Below, piece by piece: positions 10,826 through 22,785 of a stretch of 64,000 nt of DNA. The stretch spans positions 57,124,289 through 57,188,288 of the forward strand of contig NC_080043.1 in NCBI RefSeq assembly GCF_012489685.1, given 5' to 3'. Positions within the stretch are counted from its first letter, which is position 1. Each line of letters opens with the position of its first letter. Under the pieces are notes generated by a model that was not told where the DNA came from, did no database searches, and saw only the letters and a program-made list of their open reading frames with translations. Source of the DNA: Lotus japonicus (lineage: Eukaryota; Streptophyta; Magnoliopsida; Fabales; Fabaceae). The position numbers were made by a program, and so were the translations under genes.

Positions 10826-13800
10826 TTAAGGGTTAGTAAATAGTTCTGGATATTGTTCTTGAATCTTCTCCTTCAGCTCCCATGTCGCATCACCAGTGTC
10901 TTTGTTCCAAATGACCTTCACTAGCTCGATCTCTTTCCCTCTCAACTGTTTTATCCTGGTGTCACCAATGCTAATTGGCGGTGTCTCGAAAGACAGATCA
11001 TCCTTCAACTCAATGTCATCCAGCTCGATAACATGTGTCGGATCCGCAATATATTTCCTCAATTGTGACACGTGGAATACATCATGAATGTTTGATAGAA
11101 ATGGAGGTAGTGCAATCTGATATGCGACTGGTCCAATTCGACGAGTGATCTGATACGGTCCAATAAACTTGGGCGTAAGCTTCTTTGACTTGATTGCTCG
11201 ACCAACACCCGTCGTCTGAGTAACTCTCAGAAATACATGATCTCCTTCTTCGAACTCCAGAGTTCTGCGCCTCTGATCTGCATAACTCTTCTGTCTACTC
11301 TGAGAAGTCCTCATCTTCTCTCTGATCTGCTTGATCTTCTCAGTGGTCTGTTGCAGAAGTTCTGGTCCTACCAACAGATTTTCTCCGTTTTGGTACCAAC
11401 ACAAAGGTGTTCTACACTTGCGGCCATACAAAGCCTCATACGGTGCCATACCAATGCTCGTATGAAAACTGTTGTTGTACGTGAACTCAATCAATGGCAA
11501 TAAGGTATCCCAACTGCCCTTGTTGTCCAGAACGCAAGCGCGTAGCAAATCCTCCAACGACTGAATAGTTCTCTCAGTCTGTCCATCAGTCTGCGGATGA
11601 TAAGCAGAACTTAGTCTCAGCCTTGTTCCCAAAGCCTCTTGAAGAGCTCCCCAAAAATGTGATGTAAACTTCGGGTCTCGATCGGATACAATACTTGTCG
11701 GTACTCCGTGAAGTCGTACAATCTCCGCTATATATAACTCTGATAGTTTCTCCACGTTGTACGTAGTCCTCACCGGTACGAAATGAGCCGACTTAGTCAG
11801 TCGATCCACGATTACCCAAATAGAATCGTATCCCTTCTGGGTTCTTGGCAAAGCCACGACGAAATCCATCGATATGCTATCCCATTTCCATTCTGGCACA
11901 TCCAAGCTTTGTAGCATACCTGAAGACTTCTGATGTTCCACCTTCGCCTTCTGACATGTCAGACATGCAGCTACATACTCCGCCACTTGTCTTTTCATTC
12001 CTGGCCACCAAAAATTCATCTTCAAGTCTTGGTACATCTTCTTCATTCCAGGATGAATGCTTAACTTGCTCTTGTGACCTTCATCCATAATCAATCTTCT
12101 CAATTCAGGGTTGTTAGGCACACAAACCCTATCCTTGCACCGTAGGATGTTGTCACTTCCTACCTTGAATTCTGGGTCTTTACCTTGACTTACCAAATTC
12201 CTTTTCCCGAGCAGAAACTCATCTTGTAACTGTTGATCTCGGATTTCTTCCATCAATCCATTGGTAATTCTGATCATCCCGAACTTCAGTTCTCCCTCGG
12301 ACAATCTCACATCCAAGCTCAAATCTCGAAATTGCTCTAACAGCTGCAGCTCCTTCACCATCATCGACGAGATGTGCATCTTCCTGCTCAAGGCATCAGC
12401 AACAACGTTCGCCTTTCCAGGATGATATTGTAGAGTGAACTCGTAATCTTTAAGAAACTCCATCCACCGACGCTGCCTCATGTTCAGCTCCTTCTGCTCA
12501 AACAAGTACTTCAAGCTCTTATGATCACTGAATATAGTGAAATTGCATCCATACAAGTGATGCCTCCAAATCTTCAGTGCAAATACGATCGCAGCTAGTT
12601 CCAAGTCATGAGTTGGATAATTCTTCTCATGCACCTTCAGTTGTCTTGAAGCATAAGCAACCACCTTCCGATGTTGCATCAGCACACATCCCAAACCTTG
12701 ATGTGAAGCATCACAGTATACCTCATAAGGTTCCTCAGGTTGCGGTAAGACGAGTACAGGTGACGTCGTCAACCGTTCCTTCATCGTCTGAATGCTAGTC
12801 TCGCACGCTTCAGTCCATGCAAAAGGTTGGTCCTTCCTCGTCAGTTGAGTCAAAGGTCCAACTATCTTCGCGAAATTCTCGATAAAACGGCGATAGTATC
12901 CCGCCAAACCGACAAAACTTCTGATCTCCGTCACTGTCTTCGGCCGTTCCCATGACAATACGGTCTCCACCTTTGCTGGGTCCACAGCTATTCCCTCCTT
13001 AGAGATCACATGACCTAAGAATTTTACCTCTTCGAGCCAAAATTCGCACTTGGAAGGATTGGCATACAACTCCTTCTCCCTCAGCACTTGTAAAACTTGT
13101 CGCAAGTGCTCCTCGTGGTCTTCGGCATTCTTCGAGTAGATTAAGATATCGTCGATAAACACCACGACGAATCGATCCAGGAACGTATGAAAAGTCATAT
13201 TCATGTAAGCCATGAATATTGCAGGTGCGTTCGTTACCCCAAATGGCATCACTAAGTACTCATAGTGTCCATAACGGGTTCTGAATGCCGTCTTCTGGAT
13301 ATCCTCGGTCTTGACCCTGATTTGATGATAACCCGACTTCAGGTCGATCTTCGAGAATATCGTAGCTCCTCGCAGTTGATCCATCAAATCATCAATCCTA
13401 GGTAACGGATACCTATTCTTGGCGGTTACTTTGTTCAGTTGCCGGTAGTCAACACATAATCTCGATTTCCCGTCCTTCTTCTTCACCAATAAGACTGGAG
13501 CTCCCCAAGGTGAAACGCTTGGTCGTATGAATCCCTTCGACAGAAGATCTTCGAGTTGGGACTTCAGTTCCACTAGCTCCGCAGGTGCCATACGATATGG
13601 TGCAATCGATATCGGCCCTGTTCCCGGTACGATGTCTATCGCAAACTCAATGTCGCGTACAGGCGGCAATCCAGGTACATCGCCAGGAAAAACGTCTGTG
13701 AATTCCTTCACCACTGGAATACTGCCAACTTCTGGGTTCCCTTTGCTCTCCAAGCTTAGCAAAACAGAATACTCCTGAGATCCCTCGTTCAAAGCGACGC

Positions 13801-15265
13801 TGATGTGATTGGCAGATAGATACTCGGAAAGATCCGAATCAGGGAATACCACTCTCTTTCGGTTGCAGTCCAAAAGACAATGATAGCGGGACAACCAATC
13901 CATTCCTAGGATAACATCTAGGTTCTTAAGAGTTAGGCATACTAGGTTAGCATGGTAGATCCTATTGTTGTATGTTATCGGACAATACATGCATGCTGAA
14001 TTAGCAAGTAGAGTCTTGGCAGGAGTAGCAACTATCAGATCGAAGCTCAAAGCAGTAATAGGAAGTCTTAATCTGATTGCACACTCTCTAGAGATAAAAG
14101 AATGCGTTGCACCGGAATCAAAAAGTACGGATAGAAGGTTACCGTCAATCTCGCCGTCGCCTCTAATCAGTCCATCGACCCCCTCAGCATCCTCACCATC
14201 CATGGTGTAGACTCTCGCCTTCGCAGCAGGACGCTTCCCTCGGGCAGTGTTGACGGCTGATTCCGCCTTTGGTACCTTGCACTGTGCCGCAGTATGCCCC
14301 AGTTTGTTACAGTTGTAACATTGAGGTCTCGTGTCGGGACAATCACGAGCATAATGCCCTTGCTTTCCACACTTGAAGCAAGTCAGTTCCCGGTTCTGAG
14401 TCTGACCTCCTGAACCACCAGCAGCACCCACCATGGGCCTGTAAGATCCCGAGGCAAATCCCCTTCCAGCAGGACGCTGATATGGCCTCCTGTTTTGAAA
14501 CCTCCCTCGATTCTGAACATTCTGAGGACCCGACCTCATCGGCCCTCCAGCTCCAGCCCGGTTTAGCCTCCGGTTCTTCATCAGTTCCACCTCCGTGGCC
14601 TTCTCAACCAAAGATTGGAATCGCATGATTCCCAGCGGCCTCACTGAGTCCTCAATATCTGGCCTCAACCCATTCACGAAACGCTTGCACATGTAGCGCT
14701 CGTTCACATGGTCGTGGAAGAATTGGAAATGCTTGGCCAGAGACTCCAGCTTCGAAGCAAATTCCGGTACAGACATACCTCCCTGACGGAGGGTTAGAAA
14801 CTGGGACTCCCGCTCATCCCGAGCACTAGTTGGAAAGTATTTCTCCAAGAATGCGTCCCGGAAAGAGTTCCAGTTAACCTCTTCATGGTTGGCTTCCATG
14901 ATCCCCTTGTGGCCCTTCCACCAGTACTCGGCATCATCGAGCAACAGATAAGTCGCCATGCCCACCTTGGCACCCTCAACAGTCTGTAGGACGCCGAATA
15001 TCTTTTCAACCTCCTGAATCCAGAGATCTGCTTTGTCTGGATCAGTACCACCAGAGAACTTGGGTGGGTTTTGCCTCCTGAAGTCATTGAGGCCTTTGTT
15101 CTGGTCCAGAGTTATTTCCCTCTGGCACTGATGTTGTTCACGTGCTTCTTCAGTAGCACGCCTCATGGCATTATCATTTGCCTGTGCGGTTACCGCTTGG
15201 GCCTGCGCTGTTACCGCTTGGGCCATAGTGGCCATCATCTCAGCTAGCTGGTTATTATTCACCAT
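10826..15265 (-). CDS. Chromovirus Gag-Pol polyprotein, 1479 aa, intact
   Basis: One uninterrupted frame. In order: Gag/capsid (~60-240), two CCHC knuckles [14 protein letters not shown] (~293) and [14 protein letters not shown] (~312), aspartic protease with [10 protein letters not shown] (~380), reverse transcriptase (~555-720, catalytic VFIDDIL near 703), RNase H (YCDASHQG near 850), integrase with its HPG/zinc region (~1068) and the D, D and E-containing core ([24 protein letters not shown]), and a C-terminal chromodomain-like segment (~1430-1475, ending [16 protein letters not shown]). It makes the particle, copies element RNA and inserts the DNA. The RT has [11 protein letters not shown] where relatives usually have FGLTNAPAAFM, a mild change. 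The start at [10 protein letters not shown] is the first Met after the PBS. Confidence 0.95.
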   Translation of the reverse strand: MVNNNQLAEMMATMAQAVTAQAQAVTAQANDNAMRRATEEAREQHQCQREITLDQNKGLNDFRRQNPPKFSGGTDPDKADLWIQEVEKIFGVLQTVEGAKVGMATYLLLDDAEYWWKGHKGIMEANHEEVNWNSFRDAFLEKYFPTSARDERESQFLTLRQGGMSVPEFASKLESLAKHFQFFHDHVNERYMCKRFVNGLRPDIEDSVRPLGIMRFQSLVEKATEVELMKNRRLNRAGAGGPMRSGPQNVQNRGRFQNRRPYQRPAGRGFASGSYRPMVGAAGGSGGQTQNRELTCFKCGKQGHYARDCPDTRPQCYNCNKLGHTAAQCKVPKAESAVNTARGKRPAAKARVYTMDGEDAEGVDGLIRGDGEIDGNLLSVLFDSGATHSFISRECAIRLRLPITALSFDLIVATPAKTLLANSACMYCPITYNNRIYHANLVCLTLKNLDVILGMDWLSRYHCLLDCNRKRVVFPDSDLSEYLSANHISVALNEGSQEYSVLLSLESKGNPEVGSIPVVKEFTDVFPGDVPGLPPVRDIEFAIDIVPGTGPISIAPYRMAPAELVELKSQLEDLLSKGFIRPSVSPWGAPVLLVKKKDGKSRLCVDYRQLNKVTAKNRYPLPRIDDLMDQLRGATIFSKIDLKSGYHQIRVKTEDIQKTAFRTRYGHYEYLVMPFGVTNAPAIFMAYMNMTFHTFLDRFVVVFIDDILIYSKNAEDHEEHLRQVLQVLREKELYANPSKCEFWLEEVKFLGHVISKEGIAVDPAKVETVLSWERPKTVTEIRSFVGLAGYYRRFIENFAKIVGPLTQLTRKDQPFAWTEACETSIQTMKERLTTSPVLVLPQPEEPYEVYCDASHQGLGCVLMQHRKVVAYASRQLKVHEKNYPTHDLELAAIVFALKIWRHHLYGCNFTIFSDHKSLKYLFEQKELNMRQRRWMEFLKDYEFTLQYHPGKANVVADALSRKMHISSMMVKELQLLEQFRDLSLDVRLSEGELKFGMIRITNGLMEEIRDQQLQDEFLLGKRNLVSQGKDPEFKVGSDNILRCKDRVCVPNNPELRRLIMDEGHKSKLSIHPGMKKMYQDLKMNFWWPGMKRQVAEYVAACLTCQKAKVEHQKSSGMLQSLDVPEWKWDSISMDFVVALPRTQKGYDSIWVIVDRLTKSAHFVPVRTTYNVEKLSELYIAEIVRLHGVPTSIVSDRDPKFTSHFWGALQEALGTRLRLSSAYHPQTDGQTERTIQSLEDLLRACVLDNKGSWDTLLPLIEFTYNNSFHTSIGMAPYEALYGRKCRTPLCWYQNGENLLVGPELLQQTTEKIKQIREKMRTSQSRQKSYADQRRRTLEFEEGDHVFLRVTQTTGVGRAIKSKKLTPKFIGPYQITRRIGPVAYQIALPPFLSNIHDVFHVSQLRKYIADPTHVIELDDIELKDDLSFETPPISIGDTRIKQLRGKEIELVKVIWNKDTGDATWELKEKIQEQYPELFTNP

Positions 15266-15463
15266 ATTCTGTTAAAGGAAGCAAACAGTCAGTACTTATC
15301 ATAAGATAGCATCTAGCATCACTATACAATATGAGTAAGCAATAACTTCAATCAATTTTTAAGCGAAAAATCGCTTGCAGACAATCAATTTTCACTCTTT
15401 GCAGAGTCACACAACCTAGCACAGAAGACCTATTCCCCAACAACTCCCGAAAGACTCGACCGT

Positions 15464-15475
15464 GCTCTGATACCA
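15464..15475 (-). other. Primer binding site (initiator tRNA-Met)
   Basis: The minus strand reads TGGTATCAGAGC, complementary to the 3' end of plant initiator tRNA-Met, three bases from the LTR edge at 15479. This is the usual site for plant chromovirus minus-strand DNA priming. Confidence 0.9.
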
Positions 15476-15966
15476 CAATGTAACACCCCGATTTTCGGTG
15501 GCGTCACTTTAGTAACCAAAAGTAAACTTAATGCGGAAAAACGTGAATATTTTTTTTTGATAATAACTAAGACAAGACTGAATTAACTAAAACCCAAATG
15601 CGAAAAGTAATAAAACTAATATACAATATATACACAGCCCCCGCTGTAAGTAACAACCTCGTCACGAGTAACCTCCAGTGACGGAAAGAAAAGTGCAATG
15701 CCCGTAGGCAATATATACAAACCAAATGAAAAGGGTGAAGTGCCCGCAACACCATCCCTCAAAACTGAGAATCAGCTGACCCCATGGCCTGAAAATAAGA
15801 CCTCCTAAGTCCAACCAACTCTCTGTGATTCCCGTAAGGAAACCACACAAAAAGCTATAGGCGGATCTACCCTGTCCCCTAAGTAACGAATGAAGCAAGA
15901 CTGTCAGAGCTAAAACTCTACTCCTACACTAATCCTAACTAGAGGAGCTCATACCAACACTCAAAA

Positions 15967-16446
15967 CTATGTGCTAGCATGATCGTCGTCTGAATCAGAA
16001 TCCAGAACGACCAAGTCTATCAACCCTATCCGTCCTCCCCTCGCTCCTGCAACGCTCTCCGATGCTGGACTCACGGGCTTAGGGCCCGAACCCTGATCAT
16101 CAATGATCGCAACGGAGGGTGCACTAGACCCTGCCGAAGGCACTCCCACTGGAATCTCCTCTGAGGGATCCTCCTCCTCTGAAGATGACGGTGGCGGCGG
16201 TGCTCCTCCAAGACCTGGTCCACAGTGAACGCCCGGTGGCAAGTTGAAGCTGATAGAGCATCGCCTCAACACTCCTGACCTCAAGAGTCCTCCACTATCC
16301 ACGTGGTCCTCCATGATACGCCCCGAATACGTCGCTCGGTGGCTCGCGGGGTCAACCACCCACGACCCGGGGTCGTCCTGGTCGATCATCTCGTATCTAA
16401 TCCCCCCCGAAGGGTGGACCATTGCGAACCAATCCGCAATGTTCAT
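15967..16446 (-). CDS. ORF in the 5' LTR leader, 159 aa, unknown function
   Basis: Same frame as at 7258-7737. Here it lies downstream of the LTR TATA box (18773-18782) and about 0.7 kb upstream of gag (15265), so it sits in the transcribed leader of the genomic RNA. TTTTGTCAG directly before the ATG could serve as a splice acceptor. The family is not recognised. The product is Pro-rich in the middle and acidic at its C-terminus. It could be an accessory protein or a chance open frame. Confidence 0.4.
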   Translation of the reverse strand: MNIADWFAMVHPSGGIRYEMIDQDDPGSWVVDPASHRATYSGRIMEDHVDSGGLLRSGVLRRCSISFNLPPGVHCGPGLGGAPPPPSSSEEEDPSEEIPVGVPSAGSSAPSVAIIDDQGSGPKPVSPASESVAGARGGRIGLIDLVVLDSDSDDDHAST

Positions 16447-18772
16447 CTGACAAAAGGCGTTGTCCGCCAAAACACACACAGAAGACGCGAGGGTCAACTC
16501 TAAAGAACTATGTAGATAATAAACCCAATAGGTACAAATAATAGATAGCCACTTAGGCTTATAGCTAAAGATATCATTCCTAGGGTTGCATGTTCCACAA
16601 TAACATGAACGCAATAATAACACTTAGCATGTTACAAGTAAGATAATCAAATAGCAATCACACTCAACAACTAAATTAGTATGCATGTTGCATGATATGT
16701 ATGCAGGTTAACCCAGTCAACCAATATGCAATCCGGAACGGATGGACATCAACGGATCAGCCCTTCACCAGCCACGGTGGTGCCATTTCGGCCCGCGTGC
16801 CTCTTACTCCAACAACAACGGTAGTCAGATCAGCCGTAACCCGTAGGTCTGCCATTTCGGTCTGCTACAAGAGACGTCTACAGACGCTCTATCACGGAAA
16901 TCCGGGTCTTATGACCATTTTGGAATCCGACGAGGTCCAGAGTACGTCCTGTGTTAATACCCCATTAATGTTGCATGAATGCAGGATGATTAGTCAAACA
17001 ACGTCTCCGTCCTCACTCGACACGTCGCCACGTGTTCTAGGTAAATTAAAGTCTCTAAAATCTTACCCTAAGGCAAAGTCGATTCTGCGACAAAAGACAC
17101 TTCTTCACAACACACATCGCTGCTCCAACAGCACAAGGGTATCACATACTCGGGAACTAACGGTTCCCCGGACTTATCCCCAGATAGCCCCACAACATAG
17201 CTGCTCCAACAGCACAACAACCAACGCTGCTCCAACAGCACAACAACAACAGACTCAACACTTGGATCCAACGACACTTCTCGTTTTCCAAACTATGATT
17301 TTCATCCAAAGCCTCCTTTCGAGATTATTACCCTTACTTAACGATTTAGAGGTTGTTTAATGTCTTATGAATTTTCTTTTCAAAATAATATCCTTTTTAG
17401 TCTTATCGCAATTCCTATAATTCTCGGGATCTTCGAATCCCCAAATGACTCCAGAGAATGTCTCGATCCATAAACCCTATACAAGGCCCGAACCTCGTTC
17501 GTCCTATCAAACTTTCTCAAAACTCTCAAAATAAAATCGGCATGACCTGCCCGCTATTCTCACCATTCAGAATCTCAGATTTTCAGTGTAAAGCATATTT
17601 AAATCATCACAATCAACAACATGTCATATATCAATAAATCGCTTCATAAACACTTAGCACTTAGCATATAAAGCATGCACCACACATCCTAGATTACCCA
17701 CATAGCACATAGCATGTAAGTCAATCTTCAAAAACATTCAGTAGATGAATCATCTACATTGTCAGCCGAAGCCTCAGAAAACATTTTCAATCAAACACAA
17801 ACAAGTGCATAAACAGTAAACAATGTCGAAAGCATCGACCCTAAGCATTAACTAGAGATTCAGTGAGATGCCCTCACCTGAAGGTTCTCCAGCAAAAACT
17901 TCAAACTCTTCTTCACAAGCAAGGTGTTGATCCTCAGGAAATTCCTCAAAATCACCTTTAGAACAAAACCACAAAAAATCAATCAGAATCTATCGGAAAC
18001 TAAGCTATCGATACTTACTAAGGTTACTCGAAGTAATCTATACTCTAAGGTACGATAATCTAGCGCGAAAGACAAGTTTTCGGAAAAAAGAAATTTCTTC
18101 CTCCCCCTTAATAGGGCTCGGCCACTTTGGCTAATTATGGGGCTCGATTTTTCTTCGATCAAACTTGGTTCCTATGCTTTCATAAGCCGTAACTAAGGGT
18201 ATTCTGAACTCGGAAAAAATTATCGGATCGAAAACTGTCGCAGGGGTATTTTGGTCATGATTTTTAACTTAGGATTTTCAAAACTGAAATCCCAAAAATA
18301 AAATTTGCAGGGACGTCACCAACGACGTTTATGACAACTAATCCTACTAGCACTAAGCTAAGGCGATAGTTTACCAGCCTAAAGATTGGAACTTTACTAA
18401 AAACTACATAAAATGGGTATTTTAGGTTCAAATTGATTCCGACGGAATTCCGGCGACATAACGGAAAATCTAATCCGGCAGAAGTGATCTTGGGCATACA
18501 TAGAAGAGGTTTAGAATCAGAAATGAAAGATTCAGGATAGTTTTGCAAAAAACCCATAAACTATCCACTCAGAAAACTCTACAGAAAAGCTATGGAAAAA
18601 GCGATCGGAGGTAAGGATTAGCGACTATACCTCGAAGCCTTGAAGTAGCAACTAACGGATCAACGATCAAGCAAACGATGAAGAAAAAACTCTTCTTCCT
18701 TCTTCCTTGTTCTTGGCCGCGGTTTAGAGGAGAGAAAATGGAGGAAAATTGTGTTTTTTCTTCCTTTGTTTG

Positions 18773-18806
18773 CTATATATAGAAGGTGGAAATTCGCGGG
18801 AAAAAA
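18773..18806 (-). promoter_or_regulatory. 5' LTR promoter: TATA box plus E2F-like site
   Basis: CTATATATAG (18782-18773, minus strand) preceded by TTTTTTCCCGCGA (18806-18794). Transcription should begin about 30 bases downstream, near 18745, giving a leader of about 3.5 kb before gag. TTTCCCGC matches the E2F consensus, suggesting activity in dividing cells; this is inferred. Confidence 0.6.
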
Positions 18807-19484
18807 GAAAGTCTCGCGAACCCGATTTTTCCGGCGTCATTCTCCATGAATTCTAAGATAGGTTTTGGCAAAGGAATTCCCAAACTAAGAAGATGTCTCC
18901 TTGTATTTTTGGCAACTAATGCAAAGTCGGTGCAAAGTCGGTGTAAAACTATTTTACCCGATAAGTTGCTTTTTGCCTCGAATGTCGGAATGGAAAACTT
19001 CCTTCTGAAGAAAGATTGAAATCATCAAGAGAAATGGGTGTACCGTGTGGAATATTCATTTGAAGCTCTGAATAGATAAAGTCCTCAAAGTCGGGAAATT
19101 CTAGGGTTTTGAAATACCAGGATTCGGTTTCGGCAAACTTCCGATGATTGGAATCGGACGTTCGTAGATCCTAGAGTTTCGCCTCGAAACGATTGTTATA
19201 TATGGAAGAAGAGAAATTCTAACATTTCTCTGAAGATTTTTGAATTAACTGCCAGCGTGCCCAAAAGTGAAAATTAGTTATATACTAGGGTTTCTGACCT
19301 AGGTTTAAGCGTAAAACGTTCGTGCTATAACTTTTATCGATCATAATGAATCCTTGAACTTTCCTGAACTTTCTCCTTCATAAATATATTTCATTTAATA
19401 AACTTTCGTTCAGGTTTCCCTTCACATTACATCAACCCTAATCGTGAATAAAAAGTTTATTCACTTAACATAAGCCTAAAACTC

Positions 19485-19584
19485 NNNNNNNNNNNNNNNN
19501 NNNNNNNNNNNNNNNNNNNNNNNNNNNNNNNNNNNNNNNNNNNNNNNNNNNNNNNNNNNNNNNNNNNNNNNNNNNNNNNNNNNN
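19485..19584. other. Assembly gap (100 N)
   Basis: A placeholder run. It hides the outer end of the chromovirus 5' LTR, its right target duplication and the start of the next element fragment. Its true length is unknown. Confidence 0.99.
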
Positions 19585-20567
19585 AATCTCAGCATATTTC
19601 TTTGGAATCCATATCAACAACCTCAAGTATTCAACTTATGCTAAAACTTTCTTTCTCCAACTTAATCATTAATTCAACACTTTTCAAGCGAAAATTCATC
19701 TCTTAAGACTATAATGTCTCCACATATTAATCAAACGCTTAGCAAAACTTATTCCTCGAACTCGACTATAACAATATAGTTCAGAGCTAATTCTTCTCAA
19801 TCTCGCTACCATCAAGGTATCATCTAAAACATGATTAAATCCAACTTATTTAGTCTCTAACAACTCCCCTCAGCAATCACATAACCTATGACTTCATAAC
19901 TTCCGAGAAACTACTTAATACTTTTCCAGCACTAAATCTCTTGACTTGGTCTACCTCTACTTGGAGTAATCACACGAACTAACCAATCAATGTCTATACG
20001 ACACTCATCGACTTCCACAGATTCAAATCTTAATCTTTTACAATCAAATGCTTAACACGAACTTTCCTCCCAAATCCGACTAATCCTCAATCAATTCAAA
20101 TTCATCTTACCCGTCTTTCTATCAAAGTCCATAACCAGCTGTGATTCCGAATATCACCCCCTCAATATTAGGTTGATCAGGCCTAATACATCGAAGGTGG
20201 AAATTTAGAAAAACCCACTGGAACAGTCAATGAGTTCCTATCCTCCAGTAGTCACAAATATCCTGATACTAAATCCTTTAATGATCCCGCTACGGAACTA
20301 CACACCCTCAACATGACACGTATACTACCCATACGGAATCTCCCTAAGATTCGTTCTTCAGCTACTAGCTTCCTCATAATCGCATCGGTGGAAGGCTACT
20401 TTCTAGACTTAGTGTGCTATTCCCAACCTCGTGTAACTCCTATAGTTAAAACACGAGCAACTTCGAATAAGGTCCTACTAGGGATAATAATCATAGGATC
20501 ATAGTCTAAGTAGTAAATACAAGTTAGGCGCGTCACACTCGCTTCGAAGAGAAAAGAGTAAGTTATT
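19585..20567. other. Internal region of the defective element, unassigned
   Basis: Stops in all frames. I found no protease, reverse transcriptase or integrase motif on either strand. It is either strongly decayed pol or non-coding filler of a non-autonomous element. Confidence 0.5.
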
Positions 20568-21284
20568 CTAGAATAAAAGAACAGTTAAAATATTACCATC
20601 GTTCCCACGTTCTTCCTCGTTCAACTCCTCAGCTCTTGCCCCCTCCTTGGTATGAATCCTTTCCTCTGTAGCAAATTGTTTTCCTTTCCCAACATTCCCT
20701 GATGATTCGCCCTTGAGTGCCTTACAATCTCTGGAGAAATGTCCCGGTTGGTTGCAATTAAAGCATAGTTTTCCCTTGATCTTGTACTTACTAGCATAGT
20801 GCCCTACTTCCCTGCACCTGTAACACGTCACTGCTCTTCCCGAAGTCTTGTTTCATGTCCCTTCGGTAGCATCATTCCCTTTCATCTTACTATCAGACGT
20901 TTCCTCCTGGGGTGTCTTGCAGTTCACAGCTAGATGCCCCTCTCGGTTACACTTGAAGCGTCTCCATCCAGTCACTGAGCACTTGTTAGCAAAATGCCCA
21001 AACTTTCCACAACGAGTACATGTCACACCTTTGTCACCAACTGACTCCCCTCCAGTATCAGCAGTCGTTGGTTTGTAGACTCTTGAGATAAGATCTCTTC
21101 CCTTGAAACGCTGATACGGTCCCCACTGATGGTAGCTCTCCCTTCTGTTGTAGCCTTGAGATCCTGACCTTATTGGTCCCCCAGCTCCTGTTCGGTTCAT
21201 TCCTCTTTGTTGATACATTGCTGTCGCCATCAGTCGTTGATGATGCTCACGTGTAGCCTCCGCCATCCGGTTAAGATCCACCAT
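20568..21284 (-). pseudogene. gag remnant with four zinc-knuckle units
   Basis: The start MVDLNRMAEATREHHQ (21284) aligns with the Gag N-terminus of the intact chromovirus, then jumps directly to NRTGAGGPIRSG, so the capsid core of roughly 150-200 residues is deleted. Four CCHC-like units follow: CTRCGKFGHFANKC, RFKCNREGHLAVNC (first Cys is Arg), CYRCREVGHYASKY (last Cys is Tyr) and CFNCNQPGHFSRDC. A TGA at 20853-20855 splits the frame; the two halves are in phase. The normal family has two knuckles, so the pair appears duplicated. Capsid loss implies it cannot build particles. Confidence 0.75.
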
Positions 21285-21478
21285 CCTATATCCCATCGAA
21301 CGTCCGATTAGTACTAACCATACGGTAGCACTAGACAAACCACTCAATCCGATTGAGTAGTAACGCAAGCAATTAGAGCGAAAATCGCTCTGCAGACAAT
21401 CAATTTTCACTCTTTGCAGAGTCACACAACCTAGCACAGAAGACCTATTCCCCAAAGACTCCCAAAAGACTCGACTAA

Positions 21479-21490
21479 GCTCTGATACCA
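21479..21490 (-). other. Primer binding site of the defective element
   Basis: The minus strand reads TGGTATCAGAGC (initiator tRNA-Met type), three bases from the LTR start at 21494. The spacing is identical to that of the intact chromovirus. Confidence 0.88.
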
Positions 21491-22448
21491 CAATGTAACA
21501 CCCCGATTTCCAGGTGTCACTTTAGTAACCAAAAATAATCTTTACGCGGAAAACAGGTAATTTTTTTTTTGTTTGTTTCCTTTTAATAAAAGCAATAAAG
21601 AAATAAAGACAGAGCCCAACAACTAAACTAACCGATAAACAACAAATATAAACATGTACAGCCTCAGCTGCACTTCCACGTCACACACACTCGCAGTGAC
21701 TCCAAAGTAGTGTGCCCGTAGGCAAATATTTACAGATCCAGAAGTGTGAGTGAGAAAAAGTATAATTACAAAGCACTAGGAGAAAGTCGGCCTCAAAATG
21801 GCCTAAGCAAAGACCCCTATGGTCCGACTGACTCACTGTGATCCCTCCGTAAGAGAACCACACAAAAAGCCATGCATCGGGAACCTACCCTATCCCAAAA
21901 GCAAAACGAATCAGAGCTATTACAGTAACAACCAACTCCAAAAGACTCTAACCACCCATACCCCACACTACTATCATCGACCCTCCCTCGATCAGGCATG
22001 AAGTCCGGGTCCTCGTCGAAAGCTTCAGTAATAGTCGTTCCGCTCCGGGTCTTTCCCGCACAACGAATCATCACGAACCGGCTGACAGACGCCTGGCAGC
22101 AGGCCGACCGCCCAAACACAAACATACAAACAAAGCCAAGGCGCTAGGGTCAACTTACAGAATACAATAGATATACAATCAACTTGTGATAAAGGGAATA
22201 TATACATATGTTGTATATATATACATATAAGTTATGTATTGCCTACTCTAAGGTATATACATAGCATGTTCTCGAATCTCCTACACAGTTCAATCATTAA
22301 TACCTAACGATGTTCATCAACATCAAATCATCATAATCTCAACATATGAAGTTAGGTGATAAGGTTAGTCAAACAATGTATCGTCCTCCCAACACACACG
22401 TATCCAACTAAACCAATGTTCCCTGTCGTTGCCCTAGGGTAAACGACG

Positions 22449-22785
22449 ATGAAATCTCACGCTTCCATGAAGTCTCACGCTTCAATGGGGTCTTACGCTT
22501 GCACGAAGTCTCACGCTTCAGTGAAATCTCACACATTCACGAAGTCTCACGCTTCAGTGAAGTTTCGCGCCTTCACGAAGTCTCACGCTTCAGTGAAGTT
22601 GCACGCCTCCGCAAAGTCTCCCGCTTCAGCAAAGGTTCCCGTCTCCACGAGGTCTCCCGCCTCAGTGAAGTTTCTGCTTTCACGAAGTCTCACGCCTCAG
22701 TGAAGCTTACTCACTTTCACGAAGTCTCACGCTTCAGTGAAGTTCCATGCTTTCACGAAGTCTCACGCCTCAGTGAAGCTCCGAA
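22449..22785. repeat. Minisatellite, units like CACGAAGTCTCACGCTTCAG
   Basis: About thirteen imperfect copies of a ~25-bp unit alternating CACGAAGTCTCACGC and TTCAGTGAAG, with about 10-20 percent variation between units. It lies inside the LTR. The open frames through it on the plus strand reflect only the repeat periodicity. Confidence 0.85.

Larger units (their letters stand above)
6769..19484 (-). mobile_element. Young full-length Ty3/gypsy chromovirus (Tekay/Del type)
   Basis: A minus-strand LTR retrotransposon: 5' LTR 15479-19484 (last ~10 bases hidden by the gap), PBS 15464-15475, gag-pol 15265-10826, PPT at about 10789-10806, 3' LTR 6769-10788. The LTRs start TGTAACACC and end CTTACA on the plus strand. 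Very long LTRs plus a C-terminal chromodomain-like region fit the Tekay/Del clade, whose integrase tail is thought to guide insertion into heterochromatin. The gag-pol frame is unbroken and the LTRs show one substitution over 4 kb, so insertion is very recent and the copy may be competent. One target duplication (GACGC) is visible on the left only. Confidence 0.93.
15479..19484 (-). repeat. 5' LTR of the chromovirus, cut by the gap
   Basis: Matches the left LTR almost base for base to the N run; about 10 terminal bases are missing. I count one substitution (9617 T against G here) and about fourteen one-base length differences, mostly in homopolymers and concentrated after 18200. Confidence 0.92.
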
